NCBI RefSeq assembly: GCF_000964005.1
Contig: NZ_JXYP01000016.1
Coordinates: 1 to 64,000, forward strand
Length of the DNA: 64,000 bases
Source of the DNA: Williamsia herbipolensis
Lineage (GTDB): Bacteria > Actinomycetota > Actinomycetes > Mycobacteriales > Mycobacteriaceae
Direction: 5' to 3'
Shown here: piece after piece, positions 26,794-35,121 of the stretch
Layout: each line of letters starts with the position of its first letter
Numbering within the stretch: the first letter of the stretch is position 1
The notes under the pieces: generated by a model
Databases searched by the model: none
What the model was told of the DNA's origin: nothing
The model's input: the letters and a program-made list of their open reading frames with translations, nothing else
Translations under genes and position numbers: made by a program

Positions 26794-27714
26794 TCAGTAG
26801 GTGCTGTCGGGGGAGATGGTCGAGAGGAGTTCCTCGCCGGCCCGGAAGCGTCGGAGGTTCTCGGCGACCCACGGCGCCAGTGTCCGTGTGAGTCCCGAGG
26901 CGGGGTTGGCGACATGCGGGGTGACGATGATCCGGGGCTCGTCGAAGAGGGGGTCGTCGGGACCCGGGGGCTCGGGGTCGGTGACATCGAGGGCCGCACC
27001 GGCGATCTCGCCCGCACGGACCGCCCGCAGCAGGGCGGACTGATCGACGAGGGTGCCGCGAGCGACGTTGACGATCCAGGCGTGGTCGGGGAGCGCGGCG
27101 AGAACCGAGGCATCGATGAGGTGACGGGTCTCGGCGGTCGACGGCGCGGCGAGCACGACATGGTCGCAGCGCGGCCACACCTCGTCGACGCGGTCGGCGG
27201 GCAGGGTCTCGCGGGCTCCGTCGACCCGACGACCGGATCGGTTGACGGCGATGACGTCGGCGCCGCACGCCACGAGTCGGGGGATCAGCGATCGCGCGAT
27301 GCCGCCCGCGCCGATGATCGCCACGGTGGAGCCGTGCAGCGAGCGGATGGTGGTGTCGATGACCTGCTTGTCCCAGCGCGACGTCACGGCCGCGGGGATC
27401 TGACGCAACCCGGCGAGCAGCAGCGCCAGGGCGTGCTCGGCGACGTTCTCGGCGTAGAAGCCCGACGCATTGGTCCATGTACGACGGTCGTCGATGAGTC
27501 CCGCCGCCATGAACTCCTCGATTCCGGCGAGTTTGAGTGCCACCCATTCGACGGCGTCGGGAAGGTCGGTGGGGAAGTCGTCGACACCTCCCGCCCACAC
27601 CAGGACCTGCGCATCGGCCAACGAGGCGAGCACCCCACCCGCGGATTCGATCGCGGCGGTGAGGTGCTCGTCGTGTCCCGGCGCCAGGGCGACCGGGGTT
27701 GTCTCGCTTGTCAT
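26794..27714 (-). CDS. D-isomer-specific 2-hydroxyacid dehydrogenase
   Basis: A 306-residue protein with the NAD-binding GAGGIARSL motif near 142 and the expected active-site residues Arg (NVARGTLVD), Glu (DPEPPGPDDPLF) and His (TPHVAN). It should oxidise or reduce a 2-hydroxyacid/2-ketoacid pair. Its start is only 17 bp downstream of the ectC stop on the same strand, so it looks like the fourth gene of the ectABC operon. Nothing in the known ectoine synthesis route needs this enzyme. Substrate unknown. Confidence 0.88.
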   Translation of the reverse strand: MTSETTPVALAPGHDEHLTAAIESAGGVLASLADAQVLVWAGGVDDFPTDLPDAVEWVALKLAGIEEFMAAGLIDDRRTWTNASGFYAENVAEHALALLLAGLRQIPAAVTSRWDKQVIDTTIRSLHGSTVAIIGAGGIARSLIPRLVACGADVIAVNRSGRRVDGARETLPADRVDEVWPRCDHVVLAAPSTAETRHLIDASVLAALPDHAWIVNVARGTLVDQSALLRAVRAGEIAGAALDVTDPEPPGPDDPLFDEPRIIVTPHVANPASGLTRTLAPWVAENLRRFRAGEELLSTISPDSTY

Positions 27715-27731
27715 CCCATGACGATAAGGGG

Positions 27732-28127
27732 TCAGTCGACGGTGACGAGCGGGTAGACACCGTTCTCGTCGTGGGTCTCGTTGCCGACCACCGGCGGGTT
27801 GAACACGCAGTACATGCGCAGCTCGGTGGTCGCGGTGACGGTGTGGCGCTCGTGGCCGTTCAGCAGGTACATGGTGTCGGGCCCCAGCGGGTACTCCTGG
27901 CCGGTCTCACGGTCGAGCAGCGTGCCCTCACCGGAGATGAGCCACACGGCCTCGACGTGGTTCGCGTAGTGGAACTCGTTCACGGTACCGGCCTTGATGA
28001 CGGTCTCGTGCAACGAGAAACCGACCTTGTCGCCACCGAGGATGATCCGCTTGGAACGCCAGTTGCCGTTCTCGGCGACGATGTCGCGGTCGGTGTCGGT
28101 GATCTCTGTGGTGGTGCGGACGATCAT
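27732..28127 (-). CDS. ectC: L-ectoine synthase
   Basis: EctC closes N-gamma-acetyl-L-2,4-diaminobutyrate into ectoine, the last synthesis step. It is a single-domain cupin of 131 residues, the normal size. The family N-terminus (MIVRTTTEI) and cupin segments EFHYANHVEAVWLISGEG and NGHERHTV, which carry metal-binding residues, are visible. The ATG at 28127 is chosen because AAGGAA precedes it; a 16-residue longer reading looks non-family. The gap to ectB is 67 bp. The hydroxylase gene ectD does not follow. Confidence 0.95.
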   Translation of the reverse strand: MIVRTTTEITDTDRDIVAENGNWRSKRIILGGDKVGFSLHETVIKAGTVNEFHYANHVEAVWLISGEGTLLDRETGQEYPLGPDTMYLLNGHERHTVTATTELRMYCVFNPPVVGNETHDENGVYPLVTVD

Positions 28128-28194
28128 GGACGCGTTCCTTCCCGTTGCGGTCCGGCCCGGTCGGGCCGGGGACATGCGTGTGTTCTCCGAGTGC

Positions 28195-29448
28195 TCAGAC
28201 GACCTTGGCGGTCGCCCGCGCGAGGATGTCGAGTCCCTGCTCGAGCTCGTCGTCGGAGATCGTCAGCGGCGGAAGCAGTTTCACGACCTGATCCGACGGC
28301 CCGGCGGTCTCGGTCAGCAGGTGCTCGTCGAAGGCGAGCGAGCACACCTTGCCGGCGTTCTCGGCGACCTCGAACACGAGGCCCTGGGCCATGCCGCGAC
28401 CCCGGGTGCTGACGCCGTCGTACTTCTCCGACAGCTCGGTGAAGGCCTCGTGGATCCGGTTGCCCTTGGCGATGGTCGCCTTCTCGAAGGTGTCGTCGGA
28501 CCAGAAGTGGTCGATGGCGGCCTTCGCGGTGACGAACGACGGGTTGTTCCCGCGGAAGGTGCCGTTGTGCTCGGCGGGGCTCCACACGTCGAGATCGCGC
28601 TTGAACAGGGTCAGGGCCATCGGCAGGCCGTAGCCGCCGATCGACTTCGACAGGGTGACGATGTCGGGGGTGATACCGGCGATCTCAAACGAGAAGAACG
28701 GACCGGTACGGCCACAACCCATCTGGACGTCGTCGACGATGAGCAGGATCTCGTGGCGCTTGCACAGATCGGCCAGTCCACGCAGCCACTCGGCGCGGGC
28801 GACGTTGACGCCGCCCTCACCCTGGACGGTCTCCACGATGACACCGGCGGGCTTGTTGAAGCCGCTGCCCGAGTCGCCGAGGACCTGCTCGAACCAGCGG
28901 AAGTCCTTCATGTCGCCGTCGAAGTAGTCGTCGTAGGGCATCGGGGTGGTGTGCACCAGCGGCACGCCCGCCCCGGCGCGCTTGAACGCGTTGCCGGTCA
29001 CCGACAGCGCGCCCAGCGTCATGCCGTGGAAGGCGTTGGTGAAGTTGATGATCGCCTCGCGGCCTGTCACCTTACGGGCCAGCTTGAGGGCGGCCTCGAC
29101 GGTGTTGGTGCCCGTGGGGCCCGGGAACATGACCTTGTAGTCGAGGTTGCGCGGCATCAGGATCGTGTCCTGGAAGGTCTGCAGGAACTCGCCCTTCGCG
29201 ACGGTCGACATGTCCAGACCGTGGGTGATGCCGTCGCCGGACATGTACTCCAGCAGTGCCTCTTTGAGCACCGGGTGGTTGTGCCCGTAGTTCAGCGCGC
29301 CGGCGCCGGCGAAGAAGTCGAGGTAGCGCACGCCCTCGCGGTCGGTGAGCCACGAGCCCGACGCCTTCTCGAAGACGGCGGGCCAGCCGCGGCTGTAGCT
29401 GCGGACCTCGGACTCCCGCGTTGCGAATATGTCGGATGAGAAGGTCAT
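28195..29448 (-). CDS. ectB: Diaminobutyrate--2-oxoglutarate transaminase
   Basis: EctB transfers an amino group from glutamate to L-aspartate-4-semialdehyde to form L-2,4-diaminobutyrate, the first committed step of ectoine synthesis. The 417-residue class III PLP aminotransferase has GPTGTNTVEAALKLAR, the NAFHGMTLG segment, the VDDVQMGCGRTG aspartate region and the PLP lysine in SLSKSIGGYG. The length is typical. It lies between ectA and ectC on the minus strand, with 161 bp separating it from ectA. Confidence 0.95.
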   Translation of the reverse strand: MTFSSDIFATRESEVRSYSRGWPAVFEKASGSWLTDREGVRYLDFFAGAGALNYGHNHPVLKEALLEYMSGDGITHGLDMSTVAKGEFLQTFQDTILMPRNLDYKVMFPGPTGTNTVEAALKLARKVTGREAIINFTNAFHGMTLGALSVTGNAFKRAGAGVPLVHTTPMPYDDYFDGDMKDFRWFEQVLGDSGSGFNKPAGVIVETVQGEGGVNVARAEWLRGLADLCKRHEILLIVDDVQMGCGRTGPFFSFEIAGITPDIVTLSKSIGGYGLPMALTLFKRDLDVWSPAEHNGTFRGNNPSFVTAKAAIDHFWSDDTFEKATIAKGNRIHEAFTELSEKYDGVSTRGRGMAQGLVFEVAENAGKVCSLAFDEHLLTETAGPSDQVVKLLPPLTISDDELEQGLDILARATAKVV

Positions 29449-29609
29449 GGTCGTCCTCAGATCTCCAGATGGTGAGTGGTCACGGCTGCGGCGAGATGCG
29501 CGCGCCGGGCGACACGGCTGTACCCGGGTACGCGGCGAACGTCGTCGTCCGCTCGCACTGGAAAGCGCGCCCGGACCGTCGTCTGTACATCCGGCACGCG
29601 AAACGGGGT

Positions 29610-30128
29610 CTAGGCGCGCGGCGCGATGGTGTAGAGGTCCTCGGGCTCATGGGAGTCCGGGAAGTCCTCGGGCGCGAAATAGTCGCGACGGCTGATCGTC
29701 ATGTCCCGACGCTCGGCGAACGAGGTGAACAGCTTCTGCGACGCCTCGTTGTCCGGGCTGATCGTGGTCTGCATCCGAGTGATGGAGTCGGTCTCCACTC
29801 GGTCCATGAGCGCTGACAACATCCGTCCGGCGAGACCGAGACCACGCTGGTCGGCGTCGACCGCGACCTGCCACACCATCACGGTGTCGGGGGCCTGCGG
29901 ACGCACGTAGCCGGTCACGAAGCCGACGACGGTTCCGTCGACCTCGGCCACGATGCTCGTGCGCGCATAATCCTGGCACCACAGCACGTAGGCGTAGCTG
30001 CTGTTGAGGTCGAGGACCTCGGAGTCACGGGCGATTTCCCAGAGACGAACGCCATCGGCGACATCGGGCTCCCGGAAGGAGACCTCGGGTGTAGTGGTCA
30101 GGGTGGCACTCGTCTGTATGGGGGTCAT
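29610..30128 (-). CDS. ectA: L-2,4-diaminobutyric acid acetyltransferase
   Basis: EctA acetylates diaminobutyrate with acetyl-CoA. The 172-residue GNAT protein shows the acetyl-CoA pocket DQRGLGLAGRML and the family N-terminal half (FREPDVADGVRLWEIARDS). It is the first gene of the ectA-ectB-ectC-dehydrogenase set. The upstream 223 bp, shared with divergent rsmD, carries a GGGTAT -10-like element and short repeats. Ectoine made by this operon is a compatible solute for high osmolarity. Confidence 0.95.
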   Translation of the reverse strand: MTPIQTSATLTTTPEVSFREPDVADGVRLWEIARDSEVLDLNSSYAYVLWCQDYARTSIVAEVDGTVVGFVTGYVRPQAPDTVMVWQVAVDADQRGLGLAGRMLSALMDRVETDSITRMQTTISPDNEASQKLFTSFAERRDMTISRRDYFAPEDFPDSHEPEDLYTIAPRA

Positions 30129-30227
30129 GGCATCTCTGAAGTTAACAACGGGTCACACCGATGTCACCCAGAACCGGATATTTGCTGGTGAAAGCGCCTC
30201 TAAGCGCCAGTACAGACCCTCTTTGTG

Positions 30228-30253
30228 ATACCCGTCACGAAGTGGCGTGCCAC
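30228..30253 (-). promoter_or_regulatory. Candidate promoter/operator of the ectoine operon
   Basis: Reading the minus strand, GGGTAT at 30233-30228 matches the -10 of general-stress SigB/SigF promoters, but the matching GTTT-type -35 is not clear. An inverted repeat GTGGC-GT-GCCAC sits just upstream at 30242-30253. Between this site and ectA lies a direct repeat AAGCGCC-TCT-AAGCGCC (10-bp period). The predicted leader is about 90 nt. No MarR-type EctR gene is in the window. Confidence 0.4.
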
Positions 30254-30351
30254 GTCGGTGCGACGGGGTCGTGTCATGCCCGAACGGCCGTCGCCACGTC
30301 GCGGGGACGTCGGCGCCCTGGGTGCGACCACCGGGTAGGACAATCACGGGC

Positions 30352-30924
30352 ATGAGGATCATCGCGGGGTCGGCGCGGGGACGCCCGATCACGGCGCCGC
30401 CCGCCGGCACCCGACCCACATCGGATCGCGTTCGCGAGTCGGTGTTCGCGATGCTCGACGCCCGCGTCGACCTCGATGGGGCCCGAGTCCTCGACCTCTA
30501 CGCGGGGTCCGGCGCTCTCGGGCTCGAGTCGCTCTCGCGGGGGGCGGTGCGGGCGGTGTTCGTCGAGTCCGATGCGAAAGCGGCGTCGACCATCGCCGGC
30601 AACGCCGCGCGGTGCGGATTCACGGCCGCGTCGCTCGACGTGCGGCGGCGACGCGTCGAGACGGTGGTCTCCGCCGCGGCCGACGACCGTTTCGACATCG
30701 TGTTCTGTGACCCGCCCTACGACGTCGACACCGAGGTCGTCGAGGGACACCTGCAGGCGCTCGCCGACCACGACTGGTGTGCGCCGGGCGCGCTCGTCGT
30801 GGTGGAGCGTTCGGCCCGGACGCCGCAGATCACGTGGCCGTCGGCCTTCACCCCCGAGCGTTCGCGACGGTACGGCGAGACCCGTGTCGACCTGGGCGAG
30901 GTGGCCGACCCGGAGCAGGAATGA
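30352..30924 (+). CDS. rsmD: 16S rRNA (guanine(966)-N(2))-methyltransferase RsmD
   Basis: RsmD methylates G966 of 16S rRNA in the assembled small subunit. The 190-residue protein has the SAM-binding LDLYAGSGALGLE motif and the catalytic DPPYD motif (CDPPYDVD). The ATG at 30352 follows TAGGA and begins with the family MRIIAGSARG. A longer upstream reading is unlikely because it lacks this start context. It is followed 40 bp later by coaD, the common rsmD-coaD pair. Confidence 0.93.
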   Translation: MRIIAGSARGRPITAPPAGTRPTSDRVRESVFAMLDARVDLDGARVLDLYAGSGALGLESLSRGAVRAVFVESDAKAASTIAGNAARCGFTAASLDVRRRRVETVVSAAADDRFDIVFCDPPYDVDTEVVEGHLQALADHDWCAPGALVVVERSARTPQITWPSAFTPERSRRYGETRVDLGEVADPEQE

Positions 30925-30964
30925 CGACCACGGGCACCGGCGGGCGACTGCTAGCTTGACCGGT

Positions 30965-31441
30965 ATGGCTGGAGCCGTCTGTCCGGGATCGTTCGATCCG
31001 CTCACCCGCGGTCACCTGTTCGTCATCGAGCGCTGCGCCCCGCGATTCTCGGAGCTGGTCGTGCTGGTGACGGTCAACCCGTCGAAATCGGGTCTGTTCG
31101 ACATCGACGAGCGGGTTGCGCTGATCACCGAGTGCACATCGCACCTGCCGAACGTCCGCGTCGACCGTTGGCAGGGACTCCTCGTGGACTACCTCCGCAC
31201 CCACGAGCTGACCACGGTGGTGAAGGGATTGCGGGGAGCGGTCGACTTCGAATACGAGATGCCGATGGCCACCATGAACCGCGACCTGGCCGACGTGGAG
31301 ACCTACTTCATGCTCACCGAGCCCCGATGGGCGCACGTGTCGAGTTCGCTGGTGAAGGAGGTCGCGCGACTCGGCGGCGACGTCGAGACGTTCCTCCCGC
31401 CGCCGGTGTTCGCCGCGCTCGGCGCCAAGCTCGCGCAGTAG
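30965..31441 (+). CDS. coaD: Phosphopantetheine adenylyltransferase
   Basis: CoaD makes dephospho-CoA from 4'-phosphopantetheine and ATP. The 158-residue nucleotidyltransferase has PGSFDPLTRGH at residues 7-17 (TxGH-type motif), VKGLRG in the middle, and the C-terminal SSSLVKEVARLGGD segment. The ATG has the -10-like TAGCTT 7 nt upstream (30952-30957) and no ribosome site, so a leaderless message separate from rsmD is possible. Confidence 0.95.
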   Translation: MAGAVCPGSFDPLTRGHLFVIERCAPRFSELVVLVTVNPSKSGLFDIDERVALITECTSHLPNVRVDRWQGLLVDYLRTHELTTVVKGLRGAVDFEYEMPMATMNRDLADVETYFMLTEPRWAHVSSSLVKEVARLGGDVETFLPPPVFAALGAKLAQ

Positions 31442-31565
31442 TGCCGACGCGCCGACACACCGAGGCTCGCCTGACCGGGATTCGTCGTACCAATGGGCAC
31501 AATAGTCACAGGAACAACACCAACCACTCGAGTCGGGCTCGTCCCGGCCGAGAAACGAGGTAGCT

Positions 31566-32345
31566 GTGTATCGGGTATTCGAAGCTCTGGACGAACTGGG
31601 CGCCATCGTCGAGGAGGCGCGCGGGGTCCCGATGACCGCCGGATGCGTCGTCCCCCGTGGCGATGTGCTCGAACTCCTCGACGATGTCAAGGACTCCATC
31701 CCCGCTGAACTCGACGACGCGCAGGACGTGCTCGACCAGCGCGACAAGCTCATCGGTGACGCGCGTGCACACGCCGACACCGCTGTCTCCGAGGCGACGT
31801 CGCAGTCGGACTCGATGGTCGCCCACGCGCGGGCCGAGGCAGACCGCATCCTGTCCGAGGCGAAGTCGCAGGCCGACCGGATGGTGGGCGAGGCCTCGGC
31901 CCACGCCACCGAGCTGGTCACCGACGCCACCGCCGAGGCGCAGCGGACCGCGGCCGGTGCCGCCCGCGAGTTCGAGGCCGTGACCGGCCGGGCCCGCGCC
32001 GAGGCCGCCCGGATGATCGAGTCCGGCAACGCGAGCTACGAGAAGTCGGTCGCCGACGGCATCGCCGAGCAGCAGCGACTGGTGTCGGAGACCGAGGTCG
32101 TCGCGGCCGCGAAGAGCGAGGCCGACCGCATCATCGACGCTGCTCACGCCGAGTCCGACCGCCTGCGCGGCGAGTGCGACGTCTACGTCGACAACAAACT
32201 CGCCGACTTCGAGGAGGTCCTCACCTCCACGATGCGCTCGGTGAACCGCGGCCGTCAGCAGCTCCGCACCGGGGCCGGCGTGCACGACTACAGCGAGCAT
32301 CCCCGCGCCGTGCGGGACGACTACCCGACCGGCGTCGCGGTCTGA
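31566..32345 (+). CDS. sepIVA: SepIVA-like DivIVA-domain coiled-coil protein
   Basis: A 259-residue, mostly helical protein. After an N-terminal DivIVA-like segment (YRVFEALDELGAIVEEARGVP) comes a long Ala/Glu/Asp-rich coiled coil (about residues 50-220) with irregular heptads, then a short tail. By sequence style and position upstream of DUF177-rnc-mutM it matches M. tuberculosis Rv2927c, the septum-associated SepIVA, which is linked to cell division in mycobacteria. The GTG start follows GAGGTAGCT. A strong terminator follows immediately. Confidence 0.82.
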   Translation: MYRVFEALDELGAIVEEARGVPMTAGCVVPRGDVLELLDDVKDSIPAELDDAQDVLDQRDKLIGDARAHADTAVSEATSQSDSMVAHARAEADRILSEAKSQADRMVGEASAHATELVTDATAEAQRTAAGAAREFEAVTGRARAEAARMIESGNASYEKSVADGIAEQQRLVSETEVVAAAKSEADRIIDAAHAESDRLRGECDVYVDNKLADFEEVLTSTMRSVNRGRQQLRTGAGVHDYSEHPRAVRDDYPTGVAV

Positions 32346-32348
32346 CCT

Positions 32349-32378
32349 CGTCTCCCACCTCGGGCGAGGTGGGAGACG
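32349..32378 (+). terminator. Terminator after sepIVA
   Basis: A perfect 14-bp inverted repeat (CGTCTCCCACCTCG with CGAGGTGGGAGACG) with a minimal 2-nt nominal loop begins 4 bp after the sepIVA stop codon. The DUF177 gene then starts from its own -10-like TATCGT at 32394-32399. Confidence 0.8.
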
Positions 32379-32407
32379 GTGGCCCTCGCGGCGTATCGTC
32401 TACTCCC

Positions 32408-33019
32408 GTGTCCGATCAGCGTCTTCGATCGAGTTCCGCGGTCACCCCGTTCGTTCTCGACATCCGTTCCCTGGGACGTCGTCCCGGCACGATGACCCAG
32501 ATCCATCGCACGGTCACCTGTGACCACAGCCTGGGTCTCGACCTCATCGCCATCCCCGCCGACAGCGAGATCGATCTCGACCTCCGGCTCGAGTCGGTCA
32601 ACGAGGGAGTGCTGGTGACCGGCACGGTCAGCGGCGAGACCGAGGGGCAGTGCGCGCGCTGCCTCGATCCGGTGAGCGGCACGGTGAACGTCTTCCTCAC
32701 CGAGCTGTTCGCCCACCCCGACAGCGTCACCGAGCAGACGACCGACGCCGACGACGTGCACCGCATCGTCGACGACAGGGTCGACCTCGAGCAGGCGGTC
32801 ATCGACGCGGTCGGTCTCGATCTGCCGATGACGCCGCTGTGTCGCGAGGACTGCGGCGGCCTGTGTGTGGAGTGCGGCGTGCGACTCGACACCGCAGATC
32901 CCGAACACGGACACGAGTTCATCGACCCGAAGTGGGCGGCGTTGCGCGAGAAGTTCGCGGACCCGGCGTCTGCGGATGCACCCGGACCGGCCCGCGACGC
33001 GGCCGGCCCCACCGGGTGA
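32408..33019 (+). CDS. DUF177 (YceD-like) protein
   Basis: A 203-residue YceD/DUF177 family protein. It contains Cys clusters CARC (near residue 83) and [12 protein letters not shown] (near 145-156) that could bind a metal. Family members are linked to 23S rRNA/ribosome assembly and usually sit beside rpmF; rpmF is not here, the gene being followed directly by rnc (GTGA overlap), as in mycobacteria. The GTG is 8 nt after TATCGT, fitting a leaderless start. The C-terminus is Pro/Ala-rich. Confidence 0.87.
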   Translation: MSDQRLRSSSAVTPFVLDIRSLGRRPGTMTQIHRTVTCDHSLGLDLIAIPADSEIDLDLRLESVNEGVLVTGTVSGETEGQCARCLDPVSGTVNVFLTELFAHPDSVTEQTTDADDVHRIVDDRVDLEQAVIDAVGLDLPMTPLCREDCGGLCVECGVRLDTADPEHGHEFIDPKWAALREKFADPASADAPGPARDAAGPTG

Positions 33020-33792
33020 GCACGGTGTCGCCGAAGGCCTCCGATCCCGCTGGCGCCGCGTCGCTGCCGGGGCTGCCCGATCTCGTCGACGATCCGACCG
33101 ACCTGCTCGAGGCGCTCGGTGTCGACATCTCGCGCGGGCTCCTGACGCTCGCGCTGACCCACCGCTCGTACGCCTACGAGAACGGTGGACTGCCCACCAA
33201 CGAGCGCCTCGAGTTCCTGGGCGACTCGGTGCTCGGTGTGGTCGTGACCGAGACGCTGTATCTCACCTATCCCGACCGTCCCGAGGGCGAACTCGCGAAG
33301 ATCCGCGCCAGCGTCGTCAACATGTACGCACTCGCCGACATCGCGCGCGGGCTGGGACGCGGCGGCCTCGGTCGCCACATCCTGCTCGGCCGCGGTGAGG
33401 AGCTCACGGGCGGTCGCGACAAGGCGAGCATCCTCGCCGACGGCACCGAGTCGATCCTGGGCGCGGTCTACCTCGACCACGGCTTCGCGACGGCGCAGCG
33501 CGTCGTCGGTGCCCTGTTCGCGCCCTCCCTCGATCGGGCCGCCGTGCTCGGCGCCGGACTGGACTGGAAGACCTCGCTGCAGGAGCTGACCGCCGAGCGC
33601 GGCCTGGGCGTCCCGCAGTACGTGATCACCTCCACCGGACCCGATCACTCCAAGGAGTTCACCGCCACCGCGGTCGTCGCCGGTGCGTCCATGGGTGTCG
33701 GTGCGGGCCGCACGAAGAAAGAAGCCGAGCAGAAGGCGGCCGCCACGGCATGGCAGGTGATCTCGGAGTCGAAGGCCGGCCCCACCTCGTGA
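33016..33792 (+). CDS. rnc: Ribonuclease III
   Basis: RNase III cuts double-stranded RNA, including rRNA precursors. The 258-residue protein has the signature [13 protein letters not shown] with its acidic metal ligands and a C-terminal double-stranded-RNA-binding domain (about 180-250; [20 protein letters not shown] ... [13 protein letters not shown]). The GTG at 33016 overlaps the DUF177 stop; GTG 33025 is an alternative. It precedes mutM by 27 bp. Confidence 0.95.
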   Translation: MSTVSPKASDPAGAASLPGLPDLVDDPTDLLEALGVDISRGLLTLALTHRSYAYENGGLPTNERLEFLGDSVLGVVVTETLYLTYPDRPEGELAKIRASVVNMYALADIARGLGRGGLGRHILLGRGEELTGGRDKASILADGTESILGAVYLDHGFATAQRVVGALFAPSLDRAAVLGAGLDWKTSLQELTAERGLGVPQYVITSTGPDHSKEFTATAVVAGASMGVGAGRTKKEAEQKAAATAWQVISESKAGPTS

Positions 33793-33819
33793 CCGGCGCG
33801 CTCATCCCGCGGGTGTGCG

Positions 33820-34728
33820 GTGCCTGAGCTCCCCGAGGTCGAGGTGGTGCGGCGCGGGCTCGACGCCCACGCCGTCGGCCGGACGATCGAGTCGGTCACC
33901 GTGCACCACCCTCGCGCGGTACGTCGTCATCTCCCCGGCGCCGAGGACCTCGCAGGTGTTCTCGCCGGCACGCGCATCGTCGCGGCCCGCCGCCGCGGCA
34001 AGTATCTCTGGCTCGACATCGACACGTCGGCGTCCTCGTCGTCCGCGGTCGACCCGCTGACCGAGGCCGCCCCTGATGTGGCCCTCGTCATCCATCTCGG
34101 GATGAGCGGTCAGATGCTGGTCTGCGACCCCGCGACCCCGGACCCCACACACCTGCGGGTGCGGGCGGCCCTCGGCGACGGCATGGAACTGCGCTTCGTC
34201 GATCAGCGGACGTTCGGCGGATGGTTCCTCGACGCGCACACCGACACCGACACCGGGGTCGGGATCCCCTCGACGATCGCGCACATCGGACCCGACCCGT
34301 TCGATCCCGCCTTCGACCCGCGATCCGTGGTCGCGACATGGCGCACCCGACACACCGAGATCAAGCGGGCACTGCTCGACCAGACCGTCGTGAGCGGCAT
34401 CGGCAACATCTACGCCGACGAGGCGTTGTGGCGCGCCAGGATCCACGGCGCGCGGCCGACCGACGAGATCGGACCGCGCAAGTTGAACGACCTCCTCGCC
34501 GCGGCGACCGAGGTGATGGAGCAGGCGCTGGCCTCGGGCGGGACGTCGTTCGACTCCCTCTACGTCAACGTCAACGGCCAGTCGGGGTACTTCGAGCGAT
34601 CGCTGAACGCCTATGGGCGCGAGGGGCAACCGTGCCGCCGATGCGGACGCATCATGCGTCGCGAACAGTTCATGAACCGCAGCTCGTTCAGCTGCCCGAA
34701 GTGTCAGGTGCGTCCGCGCGGCGCCTGA
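33820..34728 (+). CDS. mutM: Formamidopyrimidine-DNA glycosylase
   Basis: MutM removes oxidised purines such as 8-oxoguanine and cuts the abasic site. The 302-residue protein begins with [13 protein letters not shown], giving the catalytic Pro2 and Glu3 after Met removal. A lysine in [10 protein letters not shown], the helix-two-turn-helix segment ([14 protein letters not shown]-like) and the C-terminal four-Cys zinc finger (CRRCG ... CPKC) are present. The GTG start is fixed by that requirement. It ends the sepIVA-mutM core block; kdp follows. Confidence 0.95.
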   Translation: MPELPEVEVVRRGLDAHAVGRTIESVTVHHPRAVRRHLPGAEDLAGVLAGTRIVAARRRGKYLWLDIDTSASSSSAVDPLTEAAPDVALVIHLGMSGQMLVCDPATPDPTHLRVRAALGDGMELRFVDQRTFGGWFLDAHTDTDTGVGIPSTIAHIGPDPFDPAFDPRSVVATWRTRHTEIKRALLDQTVVSGIGNIYADEALWRARIHGARPTDEIGPRKLNDLLAAATEVMEQALASGGTSFDSLYVNVNGQSGYFERSLNAYGREGQPCRRCGRIMRREQFMNRSSFSCPKCQVRPRGA

Positions 34729-34928
34729 CATCGGCGCGGAGAAGAACTTAGCGAACCGAACTATAGCGTAGAGGCACCGCCGCTCGCCGTAGGGATCCCG
34801 TAAAGGCGCCAGGTCGCGGCGTCGGGAGTCCGTTAACGACGGCGGAACCGGGGATCCGGATGGGTCACGATCGGGCTCGTAGATCGGACCACCTCGAGTC
34901 CGGTCCTTGCCGTTCGTCAGGAGATCGC
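34729..34928 (+). promoter_or_regulatory. Upstream region of the kdp operon
   Basis: This 200-bp gap should hold the KdpE-controlled promoter. TATAGC/TAGCGT at 34762-34769 is the best -10 candidate. CCGTA-type direct repeats start at 34787, 34798 and 34830 (CCGTA, CCGTA, CCGTT), spaced 11 and 32 bp, so they lie on one helix face; the last one includes the palindrome CGTTAACG (34831-34838). No known riboswitch fold was recognised. Confidence 0.4.
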
Positions 34929-35021
34929 GTGACCGACTTCGTCTTCGTGCTCACCATCATCGGGTTGTTCGGAGCCTGTGCACTGGTGCTGCGCGCCGTG
35001 TCGGGACGGATGTCGCGATGA
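34929..35021 (+). CDS. Small single-helix membrane protein before kdpF
   Basis: A 30-residue ORF starts with GTG, preceded by AGGAG 5 nt upstream, and its TGA overlaps the kdpF ATG (ATGA). The peptide starts MTDFVFVLTIIGLFG, carries one hydrophobic helix of about 20 residues, and ends with a basic stretch (LRAVSGRMSR), so inside-positive orientation suggests an external N-terminus. It is too small for most gene finders. I recall similar unnamed ORFs before kdpF in other actinobacteria, but cannot verify that here. Its function is unknown; it may assist the Kdp complex. Confidence 0.7.
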   Translation: MTDFVFVLTIIGLFGACALVLRAVSGRMSR

Positions 35022-35116
35022 CCGCCTCGGGGACGGTCAACGTCATCCTCCTGGTCGCCGCGCTCGTGGTGGCCGTCTATCTGCTCGTCGCACTGGTCTT
35101 CCCGGAGAGGTTCTGA
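35018..35116 (+). CDS. kdpF: K+-transporting ATPase subunit KdpF
   Basis: A 32-residue single-helix peptide (VNVILLVAALVVAVYLLVAL) ending in FPERF, the usual KdpF tail, matching the roughly 29-residue E. coli KdpF that stabilises the KdpABC complex. Its ATG overlaps the preceding small ORF and its stop is 5 bp before the kdpA GTG, so translation of all three is probably coupled. Confidence 0.88.
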   Translation: MTASGTVNVILLVAALVVAVYLLVALVFPERF

Positions 35117-35121
35117 CACAC

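Noticed and set aside
32345-33016. rpmF next to the DUF177 gene
   Set aside because: Many bacteria have DUF177-rpmF, but here the next gene, overlapping by 4 bp, is rnc; there is no room for rpmF.
34729-34928. A c-di-AMP (ydaO-type) or other K+ riboswitch before kdp
   Set aside because: I compared the sequence with the remembered ydaO core elements and could not place them; no long paired architecture was found.
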